64,000 nucleotides of DNA from Syngnathus acus (Eukaryota; Chordata; Actinopteri; Syngnathiformes; Syngnathidae): NCBI RefSeq assembly GCF_901709675.1, contig NC_051092.1, positions 17,041,628 to 17,105,627 of the forward strand, written 5' to 3'. Each line of letters opens with the position of its first letter. Position 1 is the first letter of the stretch. The notes beneath the pieces were generated by a model, which saw nothing but the letters and a program-made list of their open reading frames with translations, had not been told where the DNA came from and did no database searches. A program made the translations under genes and the position numbers. Shown here piece by piece: positions 1-11,218 of the stretch.

Positions 1-441
1 GGGTACATTGTGACAGCAAACGAGCAGGTGATCGAGCAAGCGTCTGATACGAGAGCATTGCGTTCGTATGGAGCGTGTTTGAAGTGAACAGCAGAGACGA
101 AAGGAACAAGGCAAAGTGTTGTGAAATAAAATATTTCCTGTAATACGCATTTTGTTATTTGCTGATTGTATTAAACTATCACATTCATTGTCAGTCAAGA
201 AGAGAAGAGGACTATTATCCCTTCTTTGACGAAATGACCAGAGCACAGTACAAACACACTATTGTCGGTCAGTCCTGTTGTTGGTTTTGTTGTACCATGA
301 TTTTCTTAAAAAAAAAAAAAAAAAAAGAAAAAAAGAAGAAAATTTAAATTAAAAACAATTTGTACCCATGTATAATGCGCACCCCAGATTTTAGGACAAT
401 AAATTAGTTAAATTTTGCGCATTATACACGGAAAAAAACGG
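1..441. mobile_element. TA-target MITE (family M1), copy a, cut by window start
   Basis: The right end is an inverted terminal sequence (GCGCATTATACACGG, then GAAAAAAACGG) ending at 441, followed by TA at 442-443. Two fuller copies lie at 10199-11027 and 56749-57671. The TA target and AT-rich inverted ends fit a non-autonomous Tc1/mariner-superfamily element, probably pogo/Tigger-like. No transposase is encoded. The flank matches the L2 LINE copy near 48978-48985, which lacks the insert, so the MITE landed in a LINE reading frame. Confidence 0.75.
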
Positions 442-443
442 TA

Positions 444-1205
444 GCTCTAAAACCCGACTGAGAAGATTTAAATCGATTATTGGCGACCATGTAATCAATA
501 AGCTGCTGCGCTATTACTTTGTCAAGACGTTTTGCTATGAATGGGAGATTTGAAACCGGCCTATAATTACTGAGACAGTCCGGGTCGAGATTTGGTCGCT
601 TAAGTAGCGGTTTAATGATAGCGGTTTTAAAGGTTGTTGGGACTACACCAGAGGAGACAGACAGATTAATTATATTTAAGACGGACGGTCCTAAAATTTG
701 AAATAATTCTTTACGTAGTTTGGCTGAAAGCGGGTCGAGTAAACACGTTTGTTTAGCCGCACTAACCAATTGTGTAGGCCTTTCAAGGGACACGCGTTTA
801 AAATTTGAGAGGGTTATTGCATGATTGTCAGCGGCCGTAATCGGCGGTCTCGACTGAGCGATTGGAACAGTCATCTTGATCTCATCCCTAATGGATTCAA
901 TCTTTCGAGAGAAAAATTTCATGAACTCGTCGGCTGAGTGGAAGGAGCTATCGGAGGTCGGCTGGCGTAGTGTTAGCTTGGCCACTGTATCAAATAAGTA
1001 TTTAGGGTTAGTTAGGGTTTAGTGTTAGCTTTGCTACCGTACTGAATAAGTATTTCGGATTGTTTTTATTGAGATGAATAATTTGCGAGAAATAATTAGT
1101 TTTTGCTAAAATAAGCGCATGTTTGTATTTCAGGAGGCTGTCACGCCATGCCTGATGGAAAACGTCAAGTTTGGTTAAACGCCATTTGCGCTCATGCTTT
1201 CAACA
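444..1205 (-). mobile_element. L2-type LINE ORF2 fragment (start of the RT domain), antisense
   Basis: The minus strand encodes the linker and first RT blocks of a CR1/L2-group LINE. Visible segments include FKTAIIKPLLKRPNLDPDC, NYRPVSNLPF and FQSGFRA-type sequence, stopping where the MITE begins. It aligns by eye with the plus-strand copy at 48310-48985. The role was target-primed reverse transcription. The frame is cut at both ends, by the MITE at 441 and by a Tigger-like element at 1208, so it is dead. It continues at 1887-2096. Confidence 0.85.
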
Positions 1206-1207
1206 TA

Positions 1208-1884
1208 TAGTCAAACCTCGGTTTTCGAACGTCCCAGTTCTCGAACAAATTGGAATTTTTTTGCTTCGGTTGTCGAACAAAATTCGGAGGTCGAACTTCG
1301 TGAGATGAGCCGAAATGACCCGAGAAAACCCGACCGCGCAGCCCGGATGCCGATTGACTCCGTTCATTGTTATTGTATTTCCGTTACTTTGAGGATTGTA
1401 TTAACCCCTAATCATGCCTCTAAAGTAAGCAAGTGGGAGCAGTAAAGCCATCCTAAAACACAAAGACGCTCTGAAAGCAATGCGACATTGAGCGCCCGGC
1501 GCGCTGCGGTTGCGCGATCGGACCAAATTAAGCTCCCTGCGCACTGAGGTCCACTTAAATTTTGGAAAGTACATCAGGACTTTAAAAACATTTTCTAAAT
1601 TTCAGCGACGGCTCTGTCACAATAATGCAACCAGCGCGGTGCAGTTGCGCGGTCGGCGGCGCGCTACGGTTGTGCATCCGAGATGCGCTCCAGTTGCGCG
1701 ATCAGACAAAAATGCTCAAATGAAAAAATGCTTAAAAAAGGCGTTTTTTTTTTTGTCTTGAACAGATTAAAATTTTATTATTAATTTATTCATAGTGATG
1801 GGAAAAATAGATTCGGAATTTGACCGATTCACTTCTCGAACCGCCTTCTGGAACGAATTGTGGTCGAAAACCGAGGTTTGAATG
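1208..1884. mobile_element. Tigger/pogo-like DNA transposon remnant
   Basis: The ends are inverted (AGTCAAACCTCGGTTTTCG on the left, CGAAAACCGAGGTTTGA on the right) and flanked by TA at 1206-1207 and 1885-1886. The interior near 1410-1485 matches the Tigger-like segment in the tandem array (17273-17346), which keeps a short Met-initiated start (MPPKKASGSS). No catalytic domain remains, so the copy is non-autonomous. It is inserted in the antisense L2 LINE, whose sequence resumes at 1887. Confidence 0.75.
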
Positions 1885-1886
1885 TA

Positions 1887-2096
1887 ATTGCTTAAGCGTA
1901 CGTGTTTCATCTGTGAACCATGGAGTAGGCTTTCTATGGCGAGTTTTCAGACGTAGTGGCAGTACAGAGTCGATGGCATTGTCGCATTGAATTCATTTGT
2001 AAGATTATCAATAGAGCCGATTTATGCGAGAAATATGGCAGTTGCCAGCGGCAGTAACGCAGATAGCGCAGTCACAGTTACGGAGTTAATAATACG
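1887..2096 (-). mobile_element. L2-type LINE fragment, antisense, after Tigger insertion
   Basis: This continues the L2 copy at 444-1205. It matches the reverse complement of roughly 48090-48290 of the plus-strand L2 (the stretch downstream of the endonuclease). At 2096/2097 the sequence changes abruptly to a different LINE with no tail or target duplication, so the join is a truncation or recombination point. Confidence 0.75.
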
Positions 2097-3487
2097 GCTC
2101 GTGGTCTGTTCCTGGCGAGGTTGGACTCCATCTTCCTCATGTAGTCTGCTTTGGCTTTTTTAATCCCTTTCTTCAGGTCAGCCTGAGTTGAGCTGTAAAG
2201 GGCTCTGTTGCCTGACCTGAAGGCAGAGTCGCGGGCCCTGAGGAGTGTGGACCTGGCTGGATCTGGGTTTCTGGTTGGGAAAGATCCAGATGGTTTTGTC
2301 CACAGATACAGGCCCAATACAGAAGTTGATGTAGTCCAGAACCGTCCCTGTGAACATTACCAGGTCTTGGTGGTGAAATAGGTCCCAGTTCGTGTCTTGG
2401 AGGCAATCCTGGACTTGGCTGAGTGCATTTCCAGGCCAAGTTGTTACAGTCCTTGTGGTGGGCCTAGATCTGCATCTGAGGGGGGTGTATGCGGGGATGA
2501 GTAGCAGGGAGAGATGGTCTGACTGTCCGAGGTGTGAGAGGGGCATGGCTCTGTACCCGTGCTTGATGTTGGAGTACACGTGGTCCAAAGTCCTTTCCCC
2601 TCTTGTTGGGCACTTAACGTGCTGGTGAAACTGTGGGAGTACAGTCTTCAGATTGGTCTTATTAAAGTATCCCGCTATTACGTGAACACCATCGGGGTGG
2701 GCCCGCTGCTGTTCATTGATGGTGTTCAATAAGAGAGAGAGTGTCGCGCTAGCGTTAGCATTTGGCGGGATGTAAACAGTGGTGATGATCACCACTGTTA
2801 TCTCACTCAGTAGAAAATAAGGCCGGCATCTAACAGACATCTACTCAATGTCGGTGTACCAGTGCTTCACTATGATGCTGCTGTTGTTGCACCAGTCCTT
2901 ATGTACGTAGATACAGAGCCCCCCACCTCTACTTTTGCCGGAGTCCTGAGTCCGATCCCAGCGGTGGAGAGAACGGCCTGCTAGCTGCACGCTAACATCG
3001 GGGATCTTCGGCTTCAGCCAGGTCTCCGTGATGATGAGGGCGCAGCAGTCACGAAAGTAGCAATTTCCCGCAAGCTGTAGTTCCAGATCTCCCGTCTTGT
3101 TGGTGAGGGATCTGGCGTTTGTGAGATACAGGCTCTGGAGGGGTGGCTTGTGCGGTCGGTTCTTTAGCCTTAGCAGGAGGTTGGACCTACGGCCTTGCTT
3201 CTGCTTCCTCTCCCTCCTCCGCCTGCGCCGCTTTCCAGACCCGACAACAATCCACGGGGAGTCCGGCGGTCTTGCTAGTTCGTCCGGGATGTTGTGGCTG
3301 TATTGAAATTCCCTCGAAATGGCAGTCTTGTGTCGGTAGCCGATGTCTACGACGTCTTGTCGGCTGTAGTGGTGTACCGCCGAAGCGAAAATGCAAAAAG
3401 TCCACAATTAAACACACAGAAAACGTAAAAACAAACACTGAAGGGGAGAGCCGTGAGCCGCAGCGTCTGTGCACGCCACCATTTTGA
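2097..3487 (-). mobile_element. Rex1-like LINE, 5' region and endonuclease domain, antisense
   Basis: The minus strand holds the 5' end of a CR1-group LINE of Rex1-like type. From 3487 downward come a 5' UTR with the complement of AAAATGGTGGCG, a basic stretch (RRRRRERKQKQGRRS), an N-terminal endonuclease part (NARSLTNKTGDLELQ, IITETWLKP), then VYIPPNANASATL, HVIAGYFN, TLDHVYSN and HLGQSDHLSLLLIP. These are AP-endonuclease motifs. GYFN replaces the usual GDFN, so a catalytic Asp is lost. A frame break lies near 2840 and another near 2300. No RT domain is present because the copy ends at 2097 inside L2 sequence. A closely related fuller copy is at 49007-53005. Confidence 0.8.
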
Positions 3488-3969
3488 ATCTTAGTGCCAT
3501 CTACAATAACAATCTGGGAAATCATAACAAAATCAAGTAAACCACCAGTTGACCCATAAGGGAAAACCATCAAATTCACAGACGGTGTGTTGGATAAAGT
3601 GCCTTGAAAGACTGCTGTATTCCTTTATCAAGTATGTCTAATGGAAGAGGTGATATTTTTGTGACACACCGCAAGTTTCAAAGCATTTTCTTGTGAACTG
3701 TATGCTAGCATCATTTGGTGCTTTGAGGAAAATGACAAATACATTTCTGAAGTTTTTTGTGTGTCTAACAACTTGTTAGAAAAGCTATGTTTTGCCTCAA
3801 ATCGTATAGTCCAGAGGCTAACCAAAGGACCAAACCTTATCAAATCAGGATAATGCTCCAAAAAATGGTGCTTTGGAATAAATTTTTGATCTGGGAAAAC
3901 TTCCAACAGCCTGTGACGGTGTTCTGATATTAGCATGTCAAGGTAGCAAATACTTTCCTCAGTATGAAC
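3488..3969 (-). pseudogene. C-terminal piece of a transposon-like multi-copy gene
   Basis: The minus-strand frame contains [29 protein letters not shown] and WTIRFEAKHSF. I remember this pattern from large uncharacterised transposon-linked proteins of fish, perhaps EnSpm/CACTA-like, but cannot confirm the family. Further pieces of the same gene lie upstream on the minus strand at 9353-10196, 11030-11210, 12159-12246 and 13834-14017. Stops at about 3628 and further on break the frame. The Rex3-like LINE interrupts it at 3970-3981, and the next bases of the gene resume at 9353. Confidence 0.5.
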
Positions 3970-4091
3970 AAGCTCAGTTATCCATCCATCCATCCATCCA
4001 TCCATCTTCTTCCGCTTATCCGGGGTCGGGTCGCGGGGGCAGCAGCTTCAGGAGGGACTCCCAGACTGCCCCCCGGCTGGGCGCCTGTACA

Positions 4092-5595
4092 TTGGGGTTC
4101 ACCCCGGTGAACGAGAGGGTAGCCTCCCTCCGCCTTTGGGTGGGGGGACGGGTCCTGACTGTTGTTTGTGTCTATGCACCAAACGGCAGCGCAGAGTACC
4201 CACCCTTCTTGGGGTCCCTGGAGGAAGTGCTGGAGAGCGCTCCTTCTGGGGACTCCATCGTTCTACTGGGTGACTTCAATGCTCACGTGGGCAATGACAG
4301 TGAGACCTGGAAGGGCGTGATTGGGAGGAACGGCCCCCCCCGATCTGAACCCGAGCGGTGTTCTATTATTGGACTTCTGTGCTCGACACGGATTTTCTAT
4401 AATGAACACCATGTTCAAGCATAAGGGTGTCAATGTGTGCACTTGGCACCAGGACACCCTAGGCCTCAGTTCGATGATCGACTTTGTAGTCGTGTCATCG
4501 GATTTGCGGCCGCATGTTTTGGACACTCGGGCGAAGAGAGGGGCGGAGCTGTCAACTGATCACCACCTGGTGGTGGGTTGGCTCCGATGGTGGGGGAAGA
4601 TGCCTGTCCGACCCGGCAGACCCAAACGCTCTGTGAGGGTCTGCTGGGAACGTCTGGCAGAATCCCCTGTCAGGAAGAGCTTCAACTCCCACCTCCGGCA
4701 GAGCTTTTCCCACGTCCCGGGGGAGGCGGGGGACATTGAGTCCGAGTGGACCTTGTTCCGCGCCTCCATTGTTGAGGCGGCCGACCGGAGCTGTGGCCGT
4801 AAGGTCATTGGTGCCTGTCGTGGCGGCAATCCCCGAACCCGCTGGTGGACACCGGCGGTAAGGGATGCCGTCAAGCTGAAGAAGGAGTCCTATCGGAACG
4901 TTTTGGCCTGCGGGACTCCGGAAACAGCTGACAGGTACCGGGTGGCCAAGCGGAACGCGGCTTCGACGGTTGCTGAGGCAAAAACCCGGGCGTGGGAGGA
5001 GTTTGGCGAGGCCATGGAGAATGACTTCCGGACGGCTTCGAGGAAATTCTGGTCCACCATCCGGCGTCTCAGGAGGGGGAAGCAGTGCAACGTCAACACT
5101 GTTTACAGTGGAGATGGCGTGCTGCTGACCTCGACTCGGGACGTCGTGTGTCGGTGGGGAGAATACTTCGAAGACCTCCTCAATTCCACCTACACGCCTT
5201 CCATTGTGGAAGCAGGGCCTGGGGACTCTGAGGCGGACTCTCCAATCTCTGGGGTCGAAGTCACTGAGGTAGTTAAAAAACTCCTCGGTGGCAAGGCCCC
5301 GGGGGTGAATGAGATCCGCCCGGAATTCTTAAGGGCTCTGGATGTTGTGGGGCGGTCATGGCTGACACGTCTCTACAACATTGCGTGGACATCGCGGACA
5401 GTGCCTCTGGATTGGTAGACTGGGGTGGAGGTTCCCCTCTTTAAGAAGGGGGACCGGAGGGTGTGTTCCAATTACAGGGGAATTACACTCCTCAGCCTCC
5501 CTGGTAAGGTCTATTCAGGGGTGCTGGAGAGGAGGGTCCGTCGGGAGGTCGAACCTCGGATTCAGGAGGAACAGTGTGGCTTTCGTCCTGGCCGT
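4092..5595 (+). pseudogene. Rex3-like LINE ORF2, endonuclease and N-terminal RT part
   Basis: The frame from 4092 shows an endonuclease with VCVYAPNG and [13 protein letters not shown]. It breaks at a C-run near 4336 and continues in another frame as MIDFVVVSSDLRPHV and LSTDHHLVV, the C-terminal endonuclease motifs. An about 250-residue linker with KTRAWEEFGEAM follows, then the first RT blocks, GGKAPGVNEIRPEFL and LFKKGDRRVCSNYRGITLL. A TAG stop at 5416-5418 replaces the Gln expected in TGV. The coding part ends at EEQCGFRPGR, where the LTR element is inserted at 5596. The gene is dead because of the frameshift, the nonsense codon and the insertion. Confidence 0.85.
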
Positions 5596-8005
5596 TGTCA
5601 AACACGCACTTTTCATTAAAGTGCCACCGGCTCCCCGGTAATGGGTTCAATAAGCCGGGGTGAAAGGACCCGTCCGTAGCTAACCACCCGAGTTAAATTA
5701 ATTCTACCAGAATCAATCTAATTTCTATACGACGCCAATCCCTCTCAAGTCATCCGACGCGCGAGCCGAGTAACTCAGTTCGTGGCGAGTCGTCGAAATG
5801 ACCGCGCCATAATGGTGGCTCCCTTCGGTTGTCTGATGCTGGTATTGTGTTACGGATATTTTTAGATGCCTTTGTTAAGGCCTCAGGGATTCGTTGTTCT
5901 AGCGCACCCTTGCACTAGTTTTGCCGAAGTAACTTTTGATATGGGTCTGCTCTGCTCGGTTGCGGAAGTAGCGAGCCTACTTCCCTTTATTCGAAGAAAA
6001 ATCAAATTAGTAGAAGTATGACAATAATAGTATTTGAGAATGAATTTAATGCATTAAATCATTAATTCTAACCTTATATATATAAACACTTAACCGTGGG
6101 AATGCTTCAACCAACTCGATTGTTTAAAAAAAAAATATTTTTCTTAATACGAATCAAAATGATTTACACGAATTATAATTATCCTGCCATTAATTTTGAA
6201 GGCAAATGAATCCCTCAAAATCATCCAACGTAGCTTTTGACGCGGCCCGACAAAATTAAGAACGGGCCCGTGCCCGACGGACATTCACTAATTATAACTC
6301 TACCACTAATCCAAATAGTCGAATTTAAACACCTTCGTTATTTTCCTCAAATAACACAAATATTTAAACGAATTAAATGTTTAACGAGATGCGCTCATCC
6401 CTCAAATAATTATGAAGGCAATTTACTCCCAAAATTGTCCGGTATGGCTTTTGGCGCGGCCCGACAAAATAGGAACGAGCCTGCGCTTCGACGGACAATT
6501 GAATTGCTTTTAATTCTACTCTCAAATTAAATATATCTAATTTAAACACCTTCGTTCTTTTTATTTATTACGGTCTGATTGCATACCATAATAATCTCCC
6601 GTTAATAAATCGAATTATCAAACCAACCACAAACAATCGATTGCATATATCATACAAATTAGCGCACAACGGATTAAATGAGTATATAAAACACATTTAT
6701 TGAAGAAGCATGAAATAGAATTACAAATCTCAATCCTCCAAAAACTGAACAATCTCACTCACGGATACACTTGCAAATAAAATCATTCAATCCCGGAGTA
6801 CTTTTAATCTGTAAAAAATAACTCAGAAAAGAAGGAACAGGCAGCTACCAATTGGGTGTTATTTTTTGGTGGAAATAAAGTCGAGTGATCAGTTCGATTT
6901 TATTTCTAAAATTCCAATTTGGGAACTAGTTTGGCCTCGAGAGGACCGACTACCCGATGACTGTCCCCCCCCTCGCGGAAATACAGAAAGAGTCGTTCCC
7001 CTCACCTAGCTCCTCACGCAAAGTTGTCCAGTCCAATTCTTTTGAGTAAATCCAAGTTAATCCAGGCCAGCGATCTTGCATCTCACACAAAGATCTCGAA
7101 GGCTTTAGAAAAAGTCTTGGAACTCGTACGGGCTTCTTCACGTATGAACGCGATTTGGGAGAGAGCCCCGTAGATGTCCATGGCGGCCTTTTTATAGACT
7201 TCTCTGCCCCCCCCCCCCTTTCGCTGGCCTCTATACTGTCCAGTTTCCCACGCTCATACACCTGCTGTTTTCAGGCAGCTGTTTCCGCCCCACTCTCTTT
7301 CCACCAAAAGTTAGGCCGACACCCCTGGGCCCCTTACTTCCTCTTTTCTTCGCTTCTCTTTTTATAAAAATAATACTTCAAAGTTACACTTAAATCTACC
7401 ATAAAATCAAAAATCAAAACCCTTGAATCAATTCCTTAAACATTTTTAACACACCACCATTTTACATAGTGGTGGGCACCTTGGTCTAATTGTGTGATAA
7501 TATTGCTTTAAGCTGTTACAGAATATATTTCAGCCAAGCATAGAAAATAAAAGACAATAAAAAACACATTTGTATCAATCTTTCAAACAATTTTTTACAC
7601 ACCACCATTTCCATAGTGGTGGGCACCTTGGTCTAATTGTGTGATAATATTGCTTTAAGCTGTTACAGAATATATTTTAGCCAAGCATAGAAAATAAAAG
7701 AAAATAAAAAACACATTTGTGCTTCCGTGCGTGACCAAAAAACCGACCCCGTGTTATTCTGTTTAATTCTATTTTTGCTAGTTCAGCTGGTCTTGCCTAT
7801 CTTTGGTCTCCTGTAACGGTTTGGCACCATCTCTTGGAAAAGTTTGGAATTTCAGCCCTGCCAATTTATTCAATAATTCTCAACTCAAATTTTGCACCAT
7901 CTGCTGCTAAAATTTGGAATTTCAGCTTTGCCAATTTATTCCTGGGAGCAATCCATACTCACCTTTTGCACCATTTGTTCCCCCCACATTCCATGTTACA
8001 TGACA
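5596..8005 (-). mobile_element. LTR of family Z, copy 1 (solo, long)
   Basis: The element starts TGTCAAACACG, ends TACATGACA, and is flanked by CCGT at 5592-5595 and 8006-8009. Removing it with one CCGT restores the LINE frame (FRPGR then GTVDQLFT). On the minus strand there is a TATA box (TATAAAAAGG near 7187-7196) and an AATAAA signal near 6700, so it is transcribed on the minus strand. It has no coding region, so it is a solo LTR or a terminal-repeat-only element. An about 150-bp internal duplication lies near 7440-7735. Related copies: 26425-27775, 29827-31401, 39007-42057 and 56243-57717, all in the same orientation. Confidence 0.75.
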
Positions 8006-9340
8006 CCGTGGAACAGTGGACCAGCTCTTCACCCTCAGCAGGATCCTCGAGGGTGCATGGGAGTTCGCCCAACCAGTCCACATGTGTTTTGTGGACTTGG
8101 AGAAGGCGTTCGACCGTGTCCCTTGGGAGGTTTTGTGGGGGGTGCTTTGGGAGTACGGGGTACCGAGTCAACTGATAAGGGCGGTTCGGTCCCTGTATCA
8201 CCGATGCCAGAGTTTGGTCCGCATTTCCGGCAGGACCAGCTCTTCACCCTCAGCAGGATCCTCGAGGGTGCATGGGAGTTCGCCCAACCAGTCCACATGT
8301 GTTTTGTGGACTTGGAGAAGGCGTTCGACCGTGTCCCTTGGGAGGTTTTGTGGGGGGTGCTTTGGGAGTACGGGGTACCGAGTCAACTGATAAGGGCGGT
8401 TCGGTCCCTGTATCACCGATGCCAGAGTTTGGTCCGCATTTCCGGCAGTAAGTTGGATTCGTTCACAGTGAGGGTTGGACTCCGCCAAGGCTGCCCTTTG
8501 TCACCGATTCTGTTCATATTTTTTATGGACAGAATTTCTAGGCGCAGCCGAGGCGTTGAGGGGGTCCGGTTTGGGGACCTCAGCATCGCGTCTCTGCTTT
8601 TTGCAGACGACGTGGTGCTGTTGGCTTCTTCAGGCCGTGATCTCCAGCTCTCACTGGAGCGGCTCGCAGCCGAGTGTGAAGCGGTCGGGATGAGGGTCAG
8701 CACCTCCAAATCCGAGTCCATGGTCCTCGATCGGAAAAGGGTGGAATGCCCTCTCCGGATCGGGGATGAGATCCTGCCCCAAGTGGAGGAGTTTAAGTAT
8801 CTTGGGGTCTTGTTCACGAGTGAGGGGAGGATGGAGCGCGAGATCGTCAGGCGGATCGGTGCAGCGTCGGCAGTAATGCGGACTCTGTACTGGTCCGTTG
8901 TGGTAAAGAGAGAGCTGAGCCAAAAGGCAAAGCTCTCAATTTACCGGTCGATTTACGCTCCTACCTTCACCTATGGTCACGAGCTATGGGTCGTGACCGA
9001 AAGAACGAGATCCCGGATACAAGCGGCCGAAATGAGTTTTCTCCGCAGGATGTCCGGGCTCTCCCTGAGCGATAGGGTGAGAAGTTCGGTCATCCGGGAG
9101 AGACTCGGAGTAGAGTCGCTACTCCTCCACGTTGAGAGGAGCCAGATGAGGTGGCTCGGGCATCTCATCAGGATGCCTCCTGGACGCCTCCCTGGGGAGG
9201 TGTTCCGGGCATGTCCCACCGGTAGGAGACCCCGGGGACGACCCAGGACGCGCTGGAGAGACTATGTCTCTCGGCTGGCCTGGGAACGCCTTGGGATCCC
9301 CGGGAGGAGCTGGATGAAGTGGCTGGGGAGAGGGAGAGGG
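8006..9340 (+). pseudogene. Rex3-like LINE ORF2, RT core and C-terminal domain
   Basis: This is the continuation after the LTR element. RT motif A (FVDLEKAFDRVPW) is present twice because of the 215-bp duplication. Motif B (GLRQGCPLSPILFIFF) and motif C (LLFADDVVLLAS) follow, then the thumb (VEEFKYLGVLFTSEG) and a C-terminal region (MSFLRRMSGLSL, RWLGHLIRMPPGRLP). The catalytic Asp pair is intact. The duplication length is not a multiple of three and breaks the frame, and a small deletion near 9298 changes the last residues. Confidence 0.85.
8018..8447 (+). repeat. Direct tandem duplication, period 215 bp
   Basis: GGACCAGCTCTTCACC to TTTCCGGCA (8018-8232) is repeated at 8233-8447 with no difference I could see. 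It covers the RT motif A region of the LINE. The identity suggests a recent event, or an assembly or amplification artefact. Confidence 0.9.
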
Positions 9341-9352
9341 AAGCTCAGTTAT

Positions 9353-10196
9353 ATCATTTAAAATCATGAGAATGTGCCATGCTGTTTCACTCAGTGGGAT
9401 AGTTAATAATGATGAATGATAGTATTTTTAACAATGTTAGGTTTTCACTGGTGTTCCCACCGATGCTTTTACGAGAAGCAAAATTTGCTGGGATAGTTTT
9501 ATCAGTAAATTTGTACGGAAATTGAGTGATGGACCTGTTAAGCTCTGTCAAGTACTTCTTGCGGATGAACACATTAAGACTTAGTGCCAGTTCCAAAGTA
9601 AATGAAAACAAAATGGAAATGACTTAGTTTCACAGTGAAGGGACAAAGTTTCTTCACACCACAACAGTGTACCAGAGCAGGATTTCTCTTTCCAGACTGA
9701 ACATCAAAATCCTAGTTCTCTTTTGTTCTTGATGGAAAATCTCCTGAATGTACATGTTTTTGCTGATAGTCAGAAGGGCAACACAAAACCTACAGATATA
9801 ATGTCCACAAAGGTTTTCTACAAGTCCACTTAAAGAACGTCCCCTAAGATTGTCTGCTGAAACGCAAAAAACATTACTTCTAATATTTTTTCCAACCTGA
9901 GGCAAAAATGTTGTGAGATCCTTCAAAAGAGGATCAAGAACAGTTTCATACCCACATTTTTTTTTATATTCTTTGCTTTACAAAGAAGAGCTAAATACAT
10001 GGATGTTAACTGTGATCTCAGTTCAGGTGGTGCATTGGCTAGTACCCAGTAAACTGCTGTGAATTTTTTTTCGTGACGTTCCAAGAGGATTGCAGAATTC
10101 AAAATAATCTACATACAGTATCAGTGAAATACTAAACTCCTCATTAGCATGTAATTCATTTAGCTTGAAATATTTACCAAAGATGCCAACTGTGAG
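9353..10196 (-). pseudogene. Middle piece of the transposon-like minus-strand gene
   Basis: The minus-strand frames show NVFCVSADNLRGRSLSGLV and NLCGHYICRFC (9654-9926), then SLNVFIRKKYLTELNR (9387-9611). The order on the minus strand fits the C-terminal part at 3969-3488, with the LINE between them. Stops and frame changes separate the pieces, so the copy is not functional. The family is the same uncharacterised transposon-like group and the molecular function is unknown to me. Confidence 0.45.
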
Positions 10197-10198
10197 TA

Positions 10199-11027
10199 CC
10201 GTGTTTTTCCGTGCATAATACGCACCCTAAAAATGGCATGTCGATGCTGGAAAAAAGCCTGTACCCATGTATAATACGCACCCAAATTTTGACTCTTACT
10301 TAAGTCCGTACACGTAAAATTATTTCAGAAAAAAGATCATATTTGGGAACAACCGGATGTTATTCTGCCGGTCAGTATCACTGCGCATGCGCTAGCAAAC
10401 TCGATAGCGAAGAAATGTTTCGGGTTTGTGTAGGGTACATTGTGACAGCAAACGAGCAGGTGATCGATCGAGCAAGCGTCTGATACGAGAGCATTGTGTT
10501 CGTATGGAGCGTGTTTGAAGTGAACAGCAGAGAAGAAAGGAACAAGGCAAAGTGTTGTGAAATAAAATATTACCTGTAATACGCATTTTGTTATTTGCTG
10601 ATTGAAACTGCTAATTAAACTGTGAATTGAAACTAATAGGTAGAGAACTGAACTCTCGCTCTTTATATAGCTGACGTGTCTTGCGTATCCGTTCTGAGCA
10701 TCGGATCCATAGTGCGCATGCGCAGTGATACTGCTTCCATATGATATCCGGTCTGCGATGGAGATTTTGACAATAACACACCATCAAGGATTGCATCATC
10801 GCATCAAACGATGTGTCGTCAATTATGAATTTTACTGACTAAGTGTGTTGGGCAGGATGGCTGAATGCGATGCGCGATTGACAACAAACAAGAAGAAAGG
10901 TGTGATTTCAAGTTTTATTTCGAGGGAGATTTTCTTCAAAAATTGTTGTACCCATGCATAATGCGCACCCCAGATTTTAGGACAATAAATTAGTTAAATT
11001 TTGCGCATTATGCATGGGAAAACACGG
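10199..11027. mobile_element. TA-target MITE family M1, copy b
   Basis: The inverted ends are CCGTGTTTTTCCGTGCATAA on the left and TTATGCATGGGAAAACACGG on the right, flanked by TA at 10197-10198 and 11028-11029. The interior shares with copies a and c the segment from TACATTGTGACAGCAAACG to GTAATACGCATTTTG. No transposase is seen. Confidence 0.85.
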
Positions 11028-11029
11028 TA

Positions 11030-11210
11030 GTCTCAATGTTTAGTCCATAAACTGTTTACAATGTCTTCCTTTTTCAACAATAGCTAAAAGAACAGGCACA
11101 TACTGAGAGCTGCAATTCTCCTCTGGATCCAAAATATACTCTACTGGCTCAATTACACTGAAGTTGTGCTTATAATACTTTGCCCTCTTAAATTTAGAAG
11201 AAAAGGGACC
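11030..11210 (-). pseudogene. Piece of the transposon-like minus-strand gene
   Basis: Read on the minus strand, this gives an open stretch with HNFSVIEPVEYILDPEEN and QYVPVLLAIVEKG, ending at a stop just before the MITE. Across the hAT insertion it joins in frame to the piece at 12159-12246, so both belong to one exon of the same element. Confidence 0.5.
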
Positions 11211-11218
11211 GGCAGTAC

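Larger units (their letters stand above)
3982..9340 (+). mobile_element. Rex3-like (RTE clade) LINE with twin-priming inversion
   Basis: The insert is flanked by a 12-bp direct repeat, AAGCTCAGTTAT, at 3970-3981 and 9341-9352. The first about 100 bp (3982-4081) are the LINE's 3' end in antisense, with the GATG tail seen as CCAT repeats. From about 4082 on, the body is in sense orientation and stops just short of the 3' UTR. A 3' end in one orientation joined to the body in the other, inside one target duplication, is the expected product of twin priming. The GATG tail and RT sequence fit Rex3-type RTE elements. The body is split by an LTR element (5596-8005) and carries a 215-bp tandem duplication. 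Confidence 0.8.

Noticed and set aside
159-347. Small frame ending in a poly-Lys tail
   Set aside because: It lies in the MITE and the Lys run is an A-homopolymer.
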